This document shows, one piece after another, positions 36,408 to 44,818 of a DNA stretch of 64,000 nucleotides (position 1 is its first letter; each line of letters begins with the position of its first letter). The translations under genes and the position numbers were made by a program. Under the pieces are notes generated by a model, which worked only from the letters and a program-made list of their open reading frames with translations, was not told where the DNA came from and did not search any database. The stretch is taken from assembly GCF_040790665.1 (NCBI RefSeq), contig NZ_CP160849.1, positions 682,001 through 746,000 of the forward strand, read 5' to 3'. Source of the stretch: Sulfitobacter pontiacus. Lineage in GTDB: Bacteria; Pseudomonadota; Alphaproteobacteria; Rhodobacterales; Rhodobacteraceae.

Positions 36408-37235
36408 ATGCAACAACGTACAATTTTAATTACCGGCTGCTCCTCCGGGATCGGCTACGCGGCTGCGCATACGCTGCGCGAACGCGGCTGGAGGGTTTTC
36501 GCTTCGTGCCGCCAAACACGCGATTGCGAGAGGTTAGCCGCTGAAGGATTTGATGCGCCCCAGCTCGACTATACGGATGCCAGTAGCATCGCCACTGCGG
36601 TGGATCATGTACTTGAGCAAACCGGTGGCACGCTCGATGCCCTTTATAATAACGGTGCCCATGCGACACCCGGTGCCGTCGAAGACCTCCCCACAGATGC
36701 GCTGCGCGAGATATTCGAAAGCAATTTCTTCGGCTGGCATGAGCTTACGCGCAAGATCATCCCTGTGATGCGGGCACAGGGTCACGGGCGCATTATCCAA
36801 TGTTCGTCCGTATTGGGTTTTGTCACAATGCCGTGGCGTGGCGCTTACAATTCTACGAAATTCGCGCTGGAAGGCTTAACGGACACGCTGCGCATTGAAC
36901 TGCGCGACACCCCCATTCACGTGACCCTGATCGAGCCCGGGCCCATTACATCCAACATCCGCGCGAACTCTATCCCGCACTTCGAGCGTTGGATCGATTG
37001 GAAAAGCTCTGCCCGAAAGGCGCAATACGAAAGCGCGTTATTAGACAGGCTATACACTGCGAGAGGGCCCGACAGGTTCGAGCTTCCGCCACAAGCAGTC
37101 GTTGACAAGCTTATCCATGCGCTGGAGGCCGACCGCCCACGGCCGCGGTATTATGTCACGACGCCGACGCGTATCTCGGGCATTTTAAAGCGTATTTTAC
37201 CAACACGTGCCTTAGACTGGGTGCTCTCTCGATAA
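36408..37235 (+). CDS. short-chain dehydrogenase/reductase
   Basis: An SDR of 275 residues with a classical Rossmann fold. The NAD(P)-binding TGCSSGIG is at residues 9-16. The structural NAG motif is the variant NNGA near residue 81. The catalytic triad is S134, Y147 and K151 (CSSV and YNSTK). An Arg after the second strand (SCRQ) suggests a preference for NADPH. The substrate is unknown; retinol- or steroid-like relatives exist in this subgroup. It lies 30 bases after the SH3b gene, with no obvious functional link. Confidence 0.9.
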   Translation: MQQRTILITGCSSGIGYAAAHTLRERGWRVFASCRQTRDCERLAAEGFDAPQLDYTDASSIATAVDHVLEQTGGTLDALYNNGAHATPGAVEDLPTDALREIFESNFFGWHELTRKIIPVMRAQGHGRIIQCSSVLGFVTMPWRGAYNSTKFALEGLTDTLRIELRDTPIHVTLIEPGPITSNIRANSIPHFERWIDWKSSARKAQYESALLDRLYTARGPDRFELPPQAVVDKLIHALEADRPRPRYYVTTPTRISGILKRILPTRALDWVLSR

Positions 37236-37293
37236 ATTCGGGTTGCGCTACTGCATGACCCCGCTACATCTTTCAGCAACACAAAGGATGCTT

Positions 37294-37500
37294 ATGTTCG
37301 CTGATCCGTTATATATCCTGACCGTCGTTGCCGTGATTGCGGTGGTTATCGTATTGATTTTTGGGCTTGGGGGCTTCGCTGGTGGCGGAGAATTCAATAA
37401 GCGCAATTCAAATAAACTTATGCGCATGCGCATCATCGCACAGTTCATCGCTGTCATTCTCATCGTCATATATGTGTACCTGCGAAAGGACGCTGGCTGA
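37294..37500 (+). CDS. twin transmembrane helix small protein
   Basis: A 68-residue protein with two transmembrane helices (about 6-28 and 45-64) joined by a short basic loop (GGEFNKRNSNKLMRMR). This layout is that of the twin-helix, HIG1-like small proteins common in alphaproteobacteria. I start at ATG 37294 because AAAGG lies six bases upstream; an earlier frame opening at 37243 is less likely. Its TGA overlaps the ATG of the adenosyltransferase gene (TGATG), so the two are translationally coupled. The pairing is common in this order but its reason is unknown. Confidence 0.8.
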   Translation: MFADPLYILTVVAVIAVVIVLIFGLGGFAGGGEFNKRNSNKLMRMRIIAQFIAVILIVIYVYLRKDAG

Positions 37501-38072
37501 TGGTTGTTCTTAATAAAATCTACACCCGCACCGGCGACAAAGGCGAAACCGCGTTGGGGAACGGGGACCGTGTGGCCAAACACGACCTCCGGGTCGAGGC
37601 ATATGGCACATCCGACGAATTGAACTGTTTTGTTGGTGTCGCGCGGCTTGAGGCGAAAGGCGAAACCGACGCCGCCCTGTCGCGTATCCAGAACGACCTG
37701 TTCGACCTGGGCGCTGACCTGTGCCGCCCCGATATGGAAGCGGATGCAGGCGCCGAATACCCGCCTCTGCGCCTCGCGGCGGAGCAGGTCGACAGGCTTG
37801 AACGTGAGATCGACGTGATGAACGCGGATCTGTCTCCGCTGAGAAGCTTTATTCTACCCGGCGGCACCGCACTTGCCGCGCATTTGCACGTGTGCCGGAC
37901 AGTTGCGCGCCGCGCCGAACGGCTTGCGGTGCATTTGGCTGACAGGGATTCTATCAATCCGGCCACCGTCAAATATCTGAACCGGCTAAGCGATTGGTTT
38001 TTCGTCGCGGCCAGGGCTTCAAATAACGGCGGTAAGGACGATGTATTGTGGGTGCCCGGGGCAAATCGCTAA
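37500..38072 (+). CDS. corrinoid adenosyltransferase, PduO type
   Basis: A 190-residue enzyme that transfers the adenosyl group of ATP to cob(I)alamin to make coenzyme B12. The N-terminal P-loop-like motif TRTGDKGET begins at residue 9. The family's YGTSDELN follows near residue 40, and the helical core contains RSFILPGGTALAAHLHVCRTVARRAER. Length matches PduO/MMAB enzymes; CobA-type enzymes have a different fold. Adenosylcobalamin serves methylmalonyl- and ethylmalonyl-CoA mutases, which fits the ethylmalonyl-CoA pathway gene at 52375-54060. No B12 riboswitch is visible upstream. Confidence 0.9.
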   Translation: MVVLNKIYTRTGDKGETALGNGDRVAKHDLRVEAYGTSDELNCFVGVARLEAKGETDAALSRIQNDLFDLGADLCRPDMEADAGAEYPPLRLAAEQVDRLEREIDVMNADLSPLRSFILPGGTALAAHLHVCRTVARRAERLAVHLADRDSINPATVKYLNRLSDWFFVAARASNNGGKDDVLWVPGANR

Positions 38073-38119
38073 GGCCGTCAGTCAGAAACGCCGCGTCGAA
38101 AGACAATAAATTACTATTT

Positions 38120-38148
38120 TTGACTGTTTTGCATTCGATTGCTTCGTT
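38120..38148 (+). promoter_or_regulatory. possible promoter of etfBA
   Basis: TTGACT and TTCGTT are 17 bases apart. The -35 box is good and the -10 box is poor, so only the position (about 65 bases before the etfB start) supports it. Confidence 0.3.
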
Positions 38149-38218
38149 ACACCGACGAAGAGTTCACATGATCGGGGCCGAACCGGCCCGGATCGTCAAC
38201 TGAGGAGAGAGAACGCTC

Positions 38219-38977
38219 ATGAAGGTACTGGTACCTGTAAAGCGCGTGATCGACTACAACGTGAAAGTACGCGTCAAAGCGGACGGCACGGGTGTTGATC
38301 TTGCCAACGTAAAGATGTCGATGAACCCGTTTGACGAGATTTCCGTCGAACAAGCGATCCGCATGAAAGAGGCCGGCCAGGTCGAAGAAGTTGTGGTCGT
38401 CTCTATCGGCGTAAAACAGGCGCAGGAAACACTGCGCACAGCGCTGGCAATGGGCGCCGACCGCGCGATTCTGATCGTGGCGGCCGACGATGTGCACAAC
38501 GATATCGAGCCTTTGACCGTTGCCAAAATTCTGAAAGGCGTCGTCGAAGAAGAGAAGCCCGACCTTGTTCTTTGCGGTAAGCAGGCGATCGACAACGACA
38601 TGAACGCCACTGGCCAGATGCTGTCCGCTCTGCTGGGGTGGTCGCAAGCGACCTTCGCCTCCAAAGTCGACATCGATGGCGACAGCGCTGTTGTGACACG
38701 TGAAGTCGACGGTGGTTTGCAGACTATTAAGGTTTCCATGCCTACAGTCGTGACTGTGGATCTGCGCCTGAACGAACCACGCTATGCGTCGCTACCCAAC
38801 ATCATGAAGGCAAAGAAAAAGCCTTTGGATGAAAAGACACCTGCCGATTATGGCGTCGAGGTTTCCAACCGTTTGGAAATCATCAAGACGGCTGAGCCAG
38901 CAGAACGTGCTGCGGGCATCAAGGTCGAGTCGGTCGATGAACTGGTTGCGAAACTTAAAGAAGCGGGGGCTGTGTAA
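38219..38977 (+). CDS. etfB: electron transfer flavoprotein subunit beta
   Basis: EtfB of 252 residues. With EtfA it carries electrons from acyl-CoA and other dehydrogenases to ETF-ubiquinone oxidoreductase. It starts [14 protein letters not shown] and has the family signature region [20 protein letters not shown] near residue 118 and the [20 protein letters not shown] motif near residue 180 that recognises partner dehydrogenases. A strong GAGGAGAG site precedes the start. Its TAA overlaps the etfA ATG (TAATG). Confidence 0.97.
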   Translation: MKVLVPVKRVIDYNVKVRVKADGTGVDLANVKMSMNPFDEISVEQAIRMKEAGQVEEVVVVSIGVKQAQETLRTALAMGADRAILIVAADDVHNDIEPLTVAKILKGVVEEEKPDLVLCGKQAIDNDMNATGQMLSALLGWSQATFASKVDIDGDSAVVTREVDGGLQTIKVSMPTVVTVDLRLNEPRYASLPNIMKAKKKPLDEKTPADYGVEVSNRLEIIKTAEPAERAAGIKVESVDELVAKLKEAGAV

Positions 38978-39903
38978 TGGCTGTTCTACTCCTTGCAGAA
39001 GTAACTGATGGCGAACTGGCACTTGACGCGACATCCAAAGCCGTTGCTGCGGCCAAGATGCTCGGCGATGTTACTGTTCTCTGCGCTGGTGGTTCCGCCG
39101 CTGCGGCGGGCGAAGCGGCGGCGAAAATCAACGGTGTTTCCAAAGTTCTGGTCGCCGAGGATGAGACCCTTGGCCACCGCCTCGCGGAATCCACTGCGGC
39201 GTTGATCGTATCGCTCGCCGGTGATTACGATCACATCACCGCGCCAGCGACCACAGACGCCAAAAACGTGATGCCACGTGTTGCTGCGTTGCTTGACGTC
39301 ATGTTGCTGTCCGATGTGTCCGGTGTTGTCGATGCCGACACGTTCGAACGTCCCATCTATGCGGGCAACGCGATCCAGACGGTCAAATCCTCGGATGCGA
39401 AAAAGGTTATCACCTTCCGCACCACGACGTTTGACGCCGCTGGCGACGGTGGCTCTGCCTCTGTAGAGACGGTATCCGCTGCGGCCGATCCCGGCCTGTC
39501 TTCCTGGGTTGAAGACCACGTTGCAGAAAGCGATCGCCCCGAGCTGACATCGGCTGGCGTGGTTGTTTCCGGCGGCCGTGGCGTTGGCTCCGAAGAAGAC
39601 TTCGCCTTGATCGAAAAGCTGGCTGACAAGCTGGGTGCCGCTGTTGGCGCTTCGCGCGCTGCCGTTGATTCGGGCTATGCTCCGAACGACTGGCAAGTTG
39701 GCCAGACCGGTAAGGTTGTCGCGCCCGAGCTTTATGTGGCGGTTGGCATCTCCGGTGCGATCCAGCACTTGGCCGGCATGAAAGACAGCAAAATCATCGT
39801 CGCCATCAACAAAGACGAAGAAGCGCCGATCTTCCAGGTCGCCGACTATGGTCTGGTGGCAGATCTGTTCGAAGCCGTTCCCGAGCTGATCGAGAAACTG
39901 TAA
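38977..39903 (+). CDS. etfA: electron transfer flavoprotein subunit alpha
   Basis: EtfA of 308 residues, the FAD-binding partner of EtfB. The C-terminal FAD signature is [14 protein letters not shown] starting at residue 255, followed by [13 protein letters not shown] and DYGLVADLF, all typical. It is coupled to etfB by a one-base overlap and followed by a strong terminator. The acyl-CoA-type dehydrogenase at 52375 is a plausible electron donor. Confidence 0.97.
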   Translation: MAVLLLAEVTDGELALDATSKAVAAAKMLGDVTVLCAGGSAAAAGEAAAKINGVSKVLVAEDETLGHRLAESTAALIVSLAGDYDHITAPATTDAKNVMPRVAALLDVMLLSDVSGVVDADTFERPIYAGNAIQTVKSSDAKKVITFRTTTFDAAGDGGSASVETVSAAADPGLSSWVEDHVAESDRPELTSAGVVVSGGRGVGSEEDFALIEKLADKLGAAVGASRAAVDSGYAPNDWQVGQTGKVVAPELYVAVGISGAIQHLAGMKDSKIIVAINKDEEAPIFQVADYGLVADLFEAVPELIEKL

Positions 39904-39925
39904 GCCTTTAAGGTTTTCACGGATA

Positions 39926-39953
39926 AGGCCCGCAATCACCTGCGGGCCTTTTT
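39926..39953. terminator. terminator between etfA and the DUF6473-like gene
   Basis: AAGGCCCGCA, six-base loop, TGCGGGCCTTTTTC: a 10-bp perfect stem with a T run on the plus strand. It also lies just after the stop of the convergent gene at 39954. Confidence 0.9.
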
Positions 39954-40787
39954 CTATTTCAGGCGTGCAATCGCCTGCGCGACCGCCTTCGCAATCTCTT
40001 GATGTGCCCGAACGCCGGGGAGCTGTAACGCCCGCTCTTTTTCTATTGGAGGGAACACCATCCCCGCCGTCCCCTCGGATATGGCCGCGTGTGACGGTGT
40101 CACATATACCACCCCGGCCGCCAGTCGACTCACCTGAGAAACCATAGCTTTGGTCACGAACAGAGGCCCCGCGCGAGCCTGCGCCCCCATGTCACGCGTG
40201 GGCTTTTCGGGACCAAGGTGAAGCAGCACGCATGGTCCCGTCATCCGGCCAAGCAGCAGGGTCATCCGCGCGATCCAAGCCTGCTGAAGCTCACGCACCA
40301 CCATCGCGAACCGAGTGGGCGAGACTTGCTTGAGCGCTTCCAATAGGTGACGTGTGAAATGAAACTCCGCAAAATCAACCTCGGGGTAGATGGAGCAAAG
40401 CAGTTTCGACGGTGCGATAAATCTGTCGTTTCGACGCGGGTGCACTGAGTAGTAACGATTCGACATATTATGTGCCCCCAACACTTGCACCACGGTCACA
40501 TGCGCCCCGGCGGCAATTTTCATGACTTCGGTATCATGTAGAAACACATCCAGACCCGCATTTTGTAACCCGAAATTGATGCAAGGCACCCCGCTAGACA
40601 GTTCTACCAACGCGGGGAACGGAGTTTCGACGTAGCGGCCAAACGTCTGGGTGCCGCCAACAAAAACCACATAGGGCGAGGAAGTTCCCCGAAGAGGTCC
40701 GCGAAACAGTAGCTTCGACGTGCCATAGCGACACAACGCGTAGTCCAACCGCCGCTTGCCATCATCCGTAGCGCCCATACCGTTCAC
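39954..40787 (-). CDS. DUF6473-like protein
   Basis: A 277-residue soluble protein. The N-terminal LDYALCRYGTSKLLFRGP stretch, then VVFVGGTQTFGRYVETPFPALVE and CINFGLQNAGLDVFLHD, match what I recall of the DUF6473 family found mainly in Rhodobacterales. The GGT-TxG and NxGxxNAG patterns recall SGNH-type hydrolase or capsule-related sulfotransferase-region proteins, but no catalytic triad is evident. The apparent start is GTG at 40787, with an ATG three codons later. It converges on etfA and is divergent from the hydroxybutyryl-CoA dehydrogenase gene. Function unknown. Confidence 0.65.
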   Translation of the reverse strand: MNGMGATDDGKRRLDYALCRYGTSKLLFRGPLRGTSSPYVVFVGGTQTFGRYVETPFPALVELSSGVPCINFGLQNAGLDVFLHDTEVMKIAAGAHVTVVQVLGAHNMSNRYYSVHPRRNDRFIAPSKLLCSIYPEVDFAEFHFTRHLLEALKQVSPTRFAMVVRELQQAWIARMTLLLGRMTGPCVLLHLGPEKPTRDMGAQARAGPLFVTKAMVSQVSRLAAGVVYVTPSHAAISEGTAGMVFPPIEKERALQLPGVRAHQEIAKAVAQAIARLK

Positions 40788-40936
40788 CCTGTTCCACCGC
40801 TTTACGGACGCAGAATCGCCCTAAGTATTTTCGATTTCCTTAATGTTCGGATTTGAGAAAAGCTGTCGTGAATTCCGACCCTTGCGGCTGCTACCCCGCC
40901 CGCTTTATGCTGCGGCGAAACAAAAGGGGACAGCGC

Positions 40937-41812
40937 ATGGATATCCAGACAATCGGCATCGTTGGCGCGGGCCAAATGGGCAACGGCATCGCCCATGTTA
41001 TGGCTTTGGCGGGCTACGACGTGCTGTTGAATGATGTAAGCGCTGAAGCACTGCAAAAGGCGGTTGATACCATTACCGGCAACCTCGACCGTCAGGTTGG
41101 CCGCGGTAAGGTAACCGAAGCAGACCGTGACGCGACGCTCAAAAGAATCGTGACAACCCAAACACTTGCAGAACTGGGCCAAAGCGATCTGGTGATCGAG
41201 GCGGCGACTGAACGCGAGACCGTCAAGCAAGCGATTTTTGAAGATCTGATCCCCCACCTCAAACCGACCACAATCCTGACGTCGAACACGTCGTCGATTT
41301 CGATTACAAGGCTCGCCAGCCGAACCGATCGCCCTGAAAAGTTTATGGGGTTCCACTTCATGAACCCGGTGCCCGTGATGCAGCTGGTGGAGCTGATCCG
41401 CGGGATTGCGACGGACAAGGAAACTTTTGAGGCCTGCCGCGGCGTTGTTGATAAACTGGGCAAAACTGCGGCCTCTGCCGAAGACTTCCCAGCATTTATC
41501 GTAAATCGTATCTTGATGCCGATGATCAACGAGGCTGTCTATACACTCTATGAAGGTGTGGGCTCTGTCGAATCTATCGATAGTTCACTCAAGCTGGGGG
41601 CCAACCACCCGATGGGGCCGCTGGAGCTTGCAGATTTCATCGGTCTAGACACCTGCCTGGCGATTATGAACGTGTTGCATGACGGGCTGGCCGATACGAA
41701 ATATCGTCCCTGCCCGCTCCTGACAAAATACGTCGAAGCGGGCTGGCTGGGGCGTAAATCTCAGCGGGGTTTCTATGACTACCGCGGCGATGTGCCTGTC
41801 CCCACGCGATAA
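40937..41812 (+). CDS. 3-hydroxybutyryl-CoA dehydrogenase
   Basis: A 291-residue NAD(P)-dependent dehydrogenase that interconverts 3-hydroxybutyryl-CoA and acetoacetyl-CoA. I start at ATG 40937 (MDIQTIGIVGAGQMG) behind AAAGGGGA. The dinucleotide motif GAGQMG is at 10-15. The catalytic region has SNTSSISITRLA, the HFMNPVPVMQLVE motif holds the active-site His, and NRILMPMINEAV is typical. It could feed polyhydroxybutyrate turnover, butyrate metabolism or the ethylmalonyl-CoA pathway. It stands alone with its own ribosome-binding site. Confidence 0.92.
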   Translation: MDIQTIGIVGAGQMGNGIAHVMALAGYDVLLNDVSAEALQKAVDTITGNLDRQVGRGKVTEADRDATLKRIVTTQTLAELGQSDLVIEAATERETVKQAIFEDLIPHLKPTTILTSNTSSISITRLASRTDRPEKFMGFHFMNPVPVMQLVELIRGIATDKETFEACRGVVDKLGKTAASAEDFPAFIVNRILMPMINEAVYTLYEGVGSVESIDSSLKLGANHPMGPLELADFIGLDTCLAIMNVLHDGLADTKYRPCPLLTKYVEAGWLGRKSQRGFYDYRGDVPVPTR

Positions 41813-41877
41813 ATCTGCAGCAAGCAGCGGGAGCCAGCCCCCGCGCCCCCGGGATTTATCCCATTTGGAAGATAGCG

Positions 41878-42768
41878 TTAGTCTTTAAGCGCAAGTGTAT
41901 GCGCCCGTAGCCACGCCATGAAACCGCGCGGGTCGTCCGCATGAGCGGCCATGTGCTCTGGCGAAAGCGGCGCGCCTACGATCGGGCCCTGCGGCTTGTC
42001 GCATGCGTGCACAATCTCGTGGAGCAGAAGCCCCTGCCGCAAGATGGGCGAGATTTTATTCGCAATTTGATAGGCTCTGCTATTTTGCCCTGGAAAGCGC
42101 ATTGGAACCACTTGCGCGCCCGAGCGCCGGATCATTTTCGCGGTGAAAACATTCCACTCCGCCTCTATGGCAGGGCCGAACATGGTATCCGAAGCCGCTA
42201 CGACCCCGGAGGGGAACAGCGCGACAACACCGCAATCCTTCAGATGCGCCATCGCTTTGGCGCGCATTTCGACACCTTTGCGCTGCGCATCAGGGTCATG
42301 GGGAAACGGCACGGGGATCATATAGCTGCCCGCGACCTCGTCGATAGAGGTCAACAAAGAGCGCGTCAGGATCCGATAATCAGGGCGTACCCGTCCGATC
42401 AGATCGGCGAAAATCATGCCATCGACCATCCCGTGCGGGTGGTTCGCGACAACGACCACTGGACCCGTTTTCGGAATGCGATCCAGCTGTTCCTGCGGGG
42501 TCGTCAGGTCGATCCCCATGGTATCGAGTGCCGCACGCCAGAAACCCTGCCCTGTGGGCGCGCCCTGTTTCTCGAACTGTCGGATCAGGCGCAGAACCTT
42601 GAGCTTGCCGGTGAAAAGTTCGATAGCGCTGATGATCCCCGATTTGACAGGATGATCAAACGTGGATGCATAGGACAGGCTGCGGCGGTCATACTTCGTG
42701 AAGGTCACCGGTTCGCCGCTGCCATCGTTCAGTAGGGGCGCAGGGCCGGTTGGCGCATTCTCCGTCAT
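41878..42768 (-). CDS. lysophospholipid acyltransferase family protein
   Basis: A 296-residue PlsC-superfamily protein. The acceptor/catalytic motif appears as VVVANHPHGMVDGM near residues 105-118, the variant with five residues between His110 and Asp116. A second block reads VALFPSGVVAAS (the usual FPEGxRS region). The conserved PxPFP-type block (IPVPFPHDP) lies between. It probably acylates a lysophospholipid or an aminolipid precursor at the inner membrane. Similar proteins occur near ornithine-lipid genes in other bacteria, but none is visible here. It is probably monocistronic. Confidence 0.82.
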   Translation of the reverse strand: MTENAPTGPAPLLNDGSGEPVTFTKYDRRSLSYASTFDHPVKSGIISAIELFTGKLKVLRLIRQFEKQGAPTGQGFWRAALDTMGIDLTTPQEQLDRIPKTGPVVVVANHPHGMVDGMIFADLIGRVRPDYRILTRSLLTSIDEVAGSYMIPVPFPHDPDAQRKGVEMRAKAMAHLKDCGVVALFPSGVVAASDTMFGPAIEAEWNVFTAKMIRRSGAQVVPMRFPGQNSRAYQIANKISPILRQGLLLHEIVHACDKPQGPIVGAPLSPEHMAAHADDPRGFMAWLRAHTLALKD

Positions 42769-42823
42769 GTGGTTAACCCTTTACGCATCACAGTGACCAC
42801 CGGCCGCATTGCAAACACCGCCG

Positions 42824-43093
42824 TTACTGGCCTTCGCCGAACTTGTCAGCCACCAAGGCTGTTAACGCATCGGCCAATGCGTCCTGATCCGGGCCGGAGG
42901 TCTGTACATCAATCGTACACCCTTTGGACGCCGCAAGCATCAGCAGCCCCATAATGCTGTCACCAGAGGCGGACATCCCGTCCTTGCTGACTTCGGCGCG
43001 CGCATCAAAAGCCTCGACGACCTCAACCAGCTTGGCGGAGGCGCGGGCATGCAGGCCTTTTTCGTTTACGATTTTCAATGAGACTTGGGTCAT
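42824..43093 (-). CDS. ptsH: HPr phosphocarrier protein
   Basis: HPr of 89 residues. It takes a phosphate on His15 (GLHARAS) from enzyme I and passes it on to EIIA proteins. The regulatory Ser46 in GDSIMGLLML is present and is the target of HPr kinase. It lies 15 bases after the EIIA gene. In alphaproteobacteria this PTS is regulatory and not a sugar-uptake system, since permease components are usually lacking; none is visible here. The loss of frame in hprK upstream bears directly on its Ser46 control. Confidence 0.95.
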   Translation of the reverse strand: MTQVSLKIVNEKGLHARASAKLVEVVEAFDARAEVSKDGMSASGDSIMGLLMLAASKGCTIDVQTSGPDQDALADALTALVADKFGEGQ

Positions 43094-43108
43094 ACAATAG
43101 GGGCCTTG

Positions 43109-43501
43109 CTATTCCGCACTAACATTCTGGCTATCAATATATTTTCTGCCGGCCGCCAGGGCCGCGCGCACCGCCTCGGGCACTTCCAGATCACGTGACT
43201 TTGCCAGCTTGATCAACATGGGAAGGTTTGCGCCGTAAAGGATCCGACGGTTTTCAGGACGGCATGCAAGCAAACTGAGGTTCGACGGGGACCCACCGAA
43301 AAGGTCCGTTACGACGACAACACCATTGCCCGTATCCACGGCATCGGCTGCCTCGCAGATTTCCCGCTGCTTTTCGGTACGATCATGGTCTGCATGGATC
43401 GCAATAGCGCGCACGCCGTTTTGCGACCCAACAACATGTTCGATCGCAGCCAAATATTCTTTGGCCAATCCGCCGTGTGCAACAATCACAATACCAATCA
43501 A
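43109..43501 (-). CDS. PTS EIIA component, mannose family
   Basis: A 130-residue EIIA-Man domain with the phosphorylated His9 in VIVAHGGLA and the VVVVTDLFGGSPSNLSL core. The start appears to be TTG at 43501, overlapping the rapZ stop (TTGA), with GGAAGAGAC upstream. Without a cognate IIB, IIC or IID it is likely a regulatory phospho-acceptor for HPr. It belongs to the chvI-chvG-hprK-rapZ-EIIA-ptsH unit. Confidence 0.92.
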   Translation of the reverse strand: MIGIVIVAHGGLAKEYLAAIEHVVGSQNGVRAIAIHADHDRTEKQREICEAADAVDTGNGVVVVTDLFGGSPSNLSLLACRPENRRILYGANLPMLIKLAKSRDLEVPEAVRAALAAGRKYIDSQNVSAE

Positions 43502-44391
43502 CGCGATGTCTCTTCCCGTTTACTACGATCCAGTTCGCGGTGTCTGATGGACACCTGCCAGCCGTCGTTCGAAAGTTTGAACGCCAGATGTTCGGCCAAA
43601 GTTACGGAACGGTGTTGCCCCCCTGTGCAGCCAAACGCAAGAGAGATATGCGATTTACCTTCAGTCTTGCAGGCTGGCAGGATCAATTGACACAGAGAGT
43701 TTACCTGTGCGGCAAAGCTTTCGAACAGCGGGTCGGCATGCACGTAATCGGCGACCTCTTTTTGTGTGCCGTTCATACCACGCAGGGAGGGTTCCCAATA
43801 GGGATTGCGCAAAAACCGGCAGTCAAACACCATATCCGCACTGCGGGGCAAGCCGCGCTTATACGAGAAAGACTGTACGGATACGCTGAGGTGATGCTCC
43901 CCATCAAGCGCGAACCAGCGCTCCACTTCCGCACGCAACTGGTGCACATTCAGCTCGGACGTGTCGATCAGGACATCCGCCAGCGCCAGCACCGGTTCAA
44001 GCAGCTCTTTCTCGCGCACGATCCCCTCGACAGGTGTAGCGGTGGCCGCCATGGGGTGACGCCGGCGTGTTTCGGAGAAGCGCCGAAGCAGGACGTTGGT
44101 CGCACAATCCAGATATAGCAATTCAATATCTACATCGGGACGAGACCGCATGTCCGACATCAGTTCGATCACGCGATCGGTCGAAAAATCGCGGTTCCGC
44201 AAATCGACACCAAGAGCCATCGGACGCAGTTGACCCGGCGCTTCGAGCAAAGCGCGCAGCATCCGCATGGGAATATTGTCGATCGCTTCAAAGCCTGCAT
44301 CCTCCAACACATTTAGCGTCGAAGATCGCCCTGCCCCCGCGGGGCCGGTCACCAGCACCATACGCCGGTTGGGTGTTACATCATCAGTCAT
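43498..44391 (-). CDS. rapZ: RNase adapter protein RapZ
   Basis: RapZ of 297 residues. In enterics it binds nucleotides and UDP-GlcNAc-related signals and guides RNase E to a small RNA; in alphaproteobacteria its target is less clear. The Walker A motif GPAGAGRSS is at 16-24. The DLRNRDF region lies near residue 63, and the C-terminal domain has FGCTGGQHRSVTLAEHLA. It follows hprK closely and its stop overlaps the EIIA start. Confidence 0.95.
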   Translation of the reverse strand: MTDDVTPNRRMVLVTGPAGAGRSSTLNVLEDAGFEAIDNIPMRMLRALLEAPGQLRPMALGVDLRNRDFSTDRVIELMSDMRSRPDVDIELLYLDCATNVLLRRFSETRRRHPMAATATPVEGIVREKELLEPVLALADVLIDTSELNVHQLRAEVERWFALDGEHHLSVSVQSFSYKRGLPRSADMVFDCRFLRNPYWEPSLRGMNGTQKEVADYVHADPLFESFAAQVNSLCQLILPACKTEGKSHISLAFGCTGGQHRSVTLAEHLAFKLSNDGWQVSIRHRELDRSKREETSR

Positions 44392-44811
44392 CTGCTGTGT
44401 ATTTCATCATCTTTGCCATCAAGTAAACAGAGGCAGCAAAATGAGGCCCGTCGCATCGTTTCAGGCATCGGATTTGGATGCCCATCACGTCTTGGTACGT
44501 GATTTCGGGAAGGCGGTCAGGCTCATCTTGGTCAAGGTCTACGATAAGAAAGATCGGTATCGCACTGCGATGTTTCAAGGTCAGCAAGCCGACGCCGCGC
44601 GCCTCGATCAACCCTTTGATCGCGGCGGGTGGGTGCGCGATAACCTGGGCATCCTGAACGATCAAATCCGTGCGGTCATCGGCAACCAGCTCGGCTCCCA
44701 TCGCAATCATCTGCAGCGCCAGCGCGGACTTGCCTTTACCCGAGCCCCCCTGATCATCACGCCACGCCCATCAATTGCGACGGTGGTGGCGTGGATCATG
44801 CTTTTGGTCAT
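44384..44811 (-). pseudogene. hprK: HPr kinase/phosphorylase, frameshifted in the P-loop
   Basis: The N-terminal frame starts at ATG 44811 (MTKSMIHATTVAIDGRGVMI) and the C-terminal frame continues GGSGKGKSALALQ, then AMGAELVADDRTDL and so on to the stop at 44384. The two frames join only if the six-G run at 44745-44750 (minus strand) had seven G. As written, the ATP-binding loop is broken. With one base restored the product would be 142 residues, the short alphaproteobacterial HprK that lacks the N-terminal domain, with HPr Ser46 as substrate. It lies seven bases after chvG and overlaps rapZ. It may be a real mutation, phase variation or an assembly error. Confidence 0.85.
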
Positions 44812-44818
44812 GGCCGGT

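Noticed and set aside
37500..38218. A cobalamin riboswitch near the adenosyltransferase gene
   Set aside because: I found no B12-box-like sequence upstream, and the gene is coupled by overlap to the twin-helix gene.
44384..44710. A short intact gene starting at the ATG at 44710
   Set aside because: The P-loop GGSGKGKS lies in the same frame upstream of this ATG, so it is an internal methionine of a frameshifted hprK and not a true start.
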